The position numbers and the translations under genes were made by a program. A stretch of 20,000 nucleotides of DNA from Dictyostelium firmibasis (lineage: Eukaryota; Evosea; Eumycetozoa; Dictyosteliales; Dictyosteliaceae), in contig CM069765.1 in the NCBI GenBank assembly GCA_036169595.1, positions 8,062,501 through 8,082,500 of the forward strand, in the 5' to 3' direction. The notes beneath the pieces were generated by a model, which worked only from the letters and a program-made list of their open reading frames with translations, was not told the DNA's origin and made no database searches. Below, in pieces: positions 18,407 through 20,000 of this stretch. Every line of letters starts with the position of its first letter. The stretch's first letter is position 1.

Positions 18407-19155
<749 letters not shown>

Positions 19156-20000
19156 TTAATTGTAGACATTTTGACCAACTCTGGGGATCATAGCCATCAA
19201 CCATATCATCGCCAAGAGACCCATTGTGCATGAACCATATATAAGCCAACTCATAAATGAAAGTTTATGAGATTTCATCCAATCCCATGTGGTTTTAATT
19301 GGGAGTCTATAATATTTGGTTTCTATGTAGGTACAGGTAATCTCTACACCAAAATCCAAGACAATAGACAATAGGGATTGAATAAATAATGTTAATGGTA
19401 CAACTGTTGAACCTTCGAGAACATGGAATACCTGTTTATGTTTTGAAAACATGAATACAAACAATGGAGCTGTAATAAGGCCAGAGAAATCTAAAGCAGT
19501 TTGAATATTTAGAATGGCAGCTCTCAATTGTAAACTTTCTTGGGAGTAAACTTGTTTCACTGCCCTTTGTTTGTCATAAAGAAATGTAAAAAACCATTCA
19601 TCTCTTTTTAAAGCAATTGAACGAAGGAAAATATCTTCAATGGCAGAGACACAAATACCAATATAAGTTAATTGAGTACTACCACTGTCATCAAAGGTGA
19701 ATACAAAAATCTTACCCAAAGTTTGATGATGGAAAAATGTATGTAGTACAATATTGGTGTTTAACATAATATCGGTGGTCGATATATCACGATCTAAAAA
19801 CTGACGAGCAATCATTACAATAACTGTCCAATAAATTGGGTGAATAACTAATCTCCAACCCAAACGGAAAATACTATTCTCGATGGAAAGATAGACTGGA
19901 ATTAAAAAGAACATATATACAAGACTAAACAATGTAACTACAATATCTGGTGCTGCATAGTTATAGGCAGTCCAAATACTTTTCATAGTACTAACAATAC
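19156..20000 (-). CDS. Multi-pass membrane protein of unknown function, 3' part
   Basis: The frame ends with TAA at 19156 and remains open past the ATG at 19986 to the window edge (IVST precedes the Met), so the true start is probably outside. The 276 residues counted from that Met contain about six hydrophobic segments, near 12-34, 45-62, 105-122, 166-182, 195-216 and 242-268. Between them lie polar loops such as FHHQTLGKIFVFTFDDSGS and ALKRDEWFFTFLYDKQRAV. Composition is much less A/T- and repeat-biased than its neighbours, with no Asn tracts. I do not recognise the family. A channel, transporter or receptor-like role cannot be separated from this fragment. Confidence 0.85.
   Translation of the reverse strand, partial: IVSTMKSIWTAYNYAAPDIVVTLFSLVYMFFLIPVYLSIENSIFRLGWRLVIHPIYWTVIVMIARQFLDRDISTTDIMLNTNIVLHTFFHHQTLGKIFVFTFDDSGSTQLTYIGICVSAIEDIFLRSIALKRDEWFFTFLYDKQRAVKQVYSQESLQLRAAILNIQTALDFSGLITAPLFVFMFSKHKQVFHVLEGSTVVPLTLFIQSLLSIVLDFGVEITCTYIETKYYRLPIKTTWDWMKSHKLSFMSWLIYGSCTMGLLAMIWLMAMIPRVGQNVYN

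Overview
The window looks like nuclear DNA of a dictyostelid amoeba, most likely Dictyostelium discoideum. Intergenic DNA and introns are almost pure A/T with very long homopolymer runs. The genes have few, short, AT-rich introns with GTAAGT-like donors. Coding regions carry long poly-Asn and poly-Gln tracts, and start codons sit in an AAAATG-type context. The species name is an inference from this style; no marker gene proves it.

Layout: (1) 1-713, + strand, the 3' end of a CAMK-type Ser/Thr protein kinase. (2) 822-1428, a decayed coding island of unknown origin. (3) 1628-4867, - strand, a four-exon Asn-rich nuclear-type protein of 981 aa with two winged-helix-like segments and an AT-hook. 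(4) 5583-5753, - strand, a possible 56-aa Asn-rich small ORF with its own C-rich upstream leader. (5) 7153-8532, - strand, a WASP-interacting protein (WIP/verprolin, wipA). (6) 10662-11593, + strand, a four-exon NEDD8-conjugating E2 (UBC12/UBE2M). (7) 11830-12366, - strand, a small secreted Ser/Gln-rich repeat protein. (8) 12842-14100, - strand, a two-exon 364-aa protein with a Cys/His cluster. (9) 15133-18406, + strand, a two-exon CTD-kinase gamma (Ctk3)-like protein with an RD-repeat tail. (10) 19156 to beyond 20000, - strand, the 3' part of a multi-pass membrane protein.

The genes do not form a pathway. They are ordinary independent eukaryotic units arranged convergently (1/3, 6/7, 9/10) or divergently (5/6, 8/9). 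Their roles cover signalling (kinase), actin dynamics (WIP), neddylation (UBC12) and transcription/RNA polymerase II CTD phosphorylation (Ctk3-like, winged-helix protein).

The points most worth a second look are: a low-complexity insertion that appears to split the N-terminal docking peptide of UBC12; a Ctk3-like gamma subunit outside fungi; an apparent internal duplication of a forkhead/H15-like winged helix at the two ends of one Asn-rich protein; the unusual central position of the WASP-binding motif in WIP; and several small structured or GC-richer islands in otherwise A/T-only DNA that could be regulatory sites or small RNAs. I found no convincing tRNA, rRNA, CRISPR, transposon or viral element.
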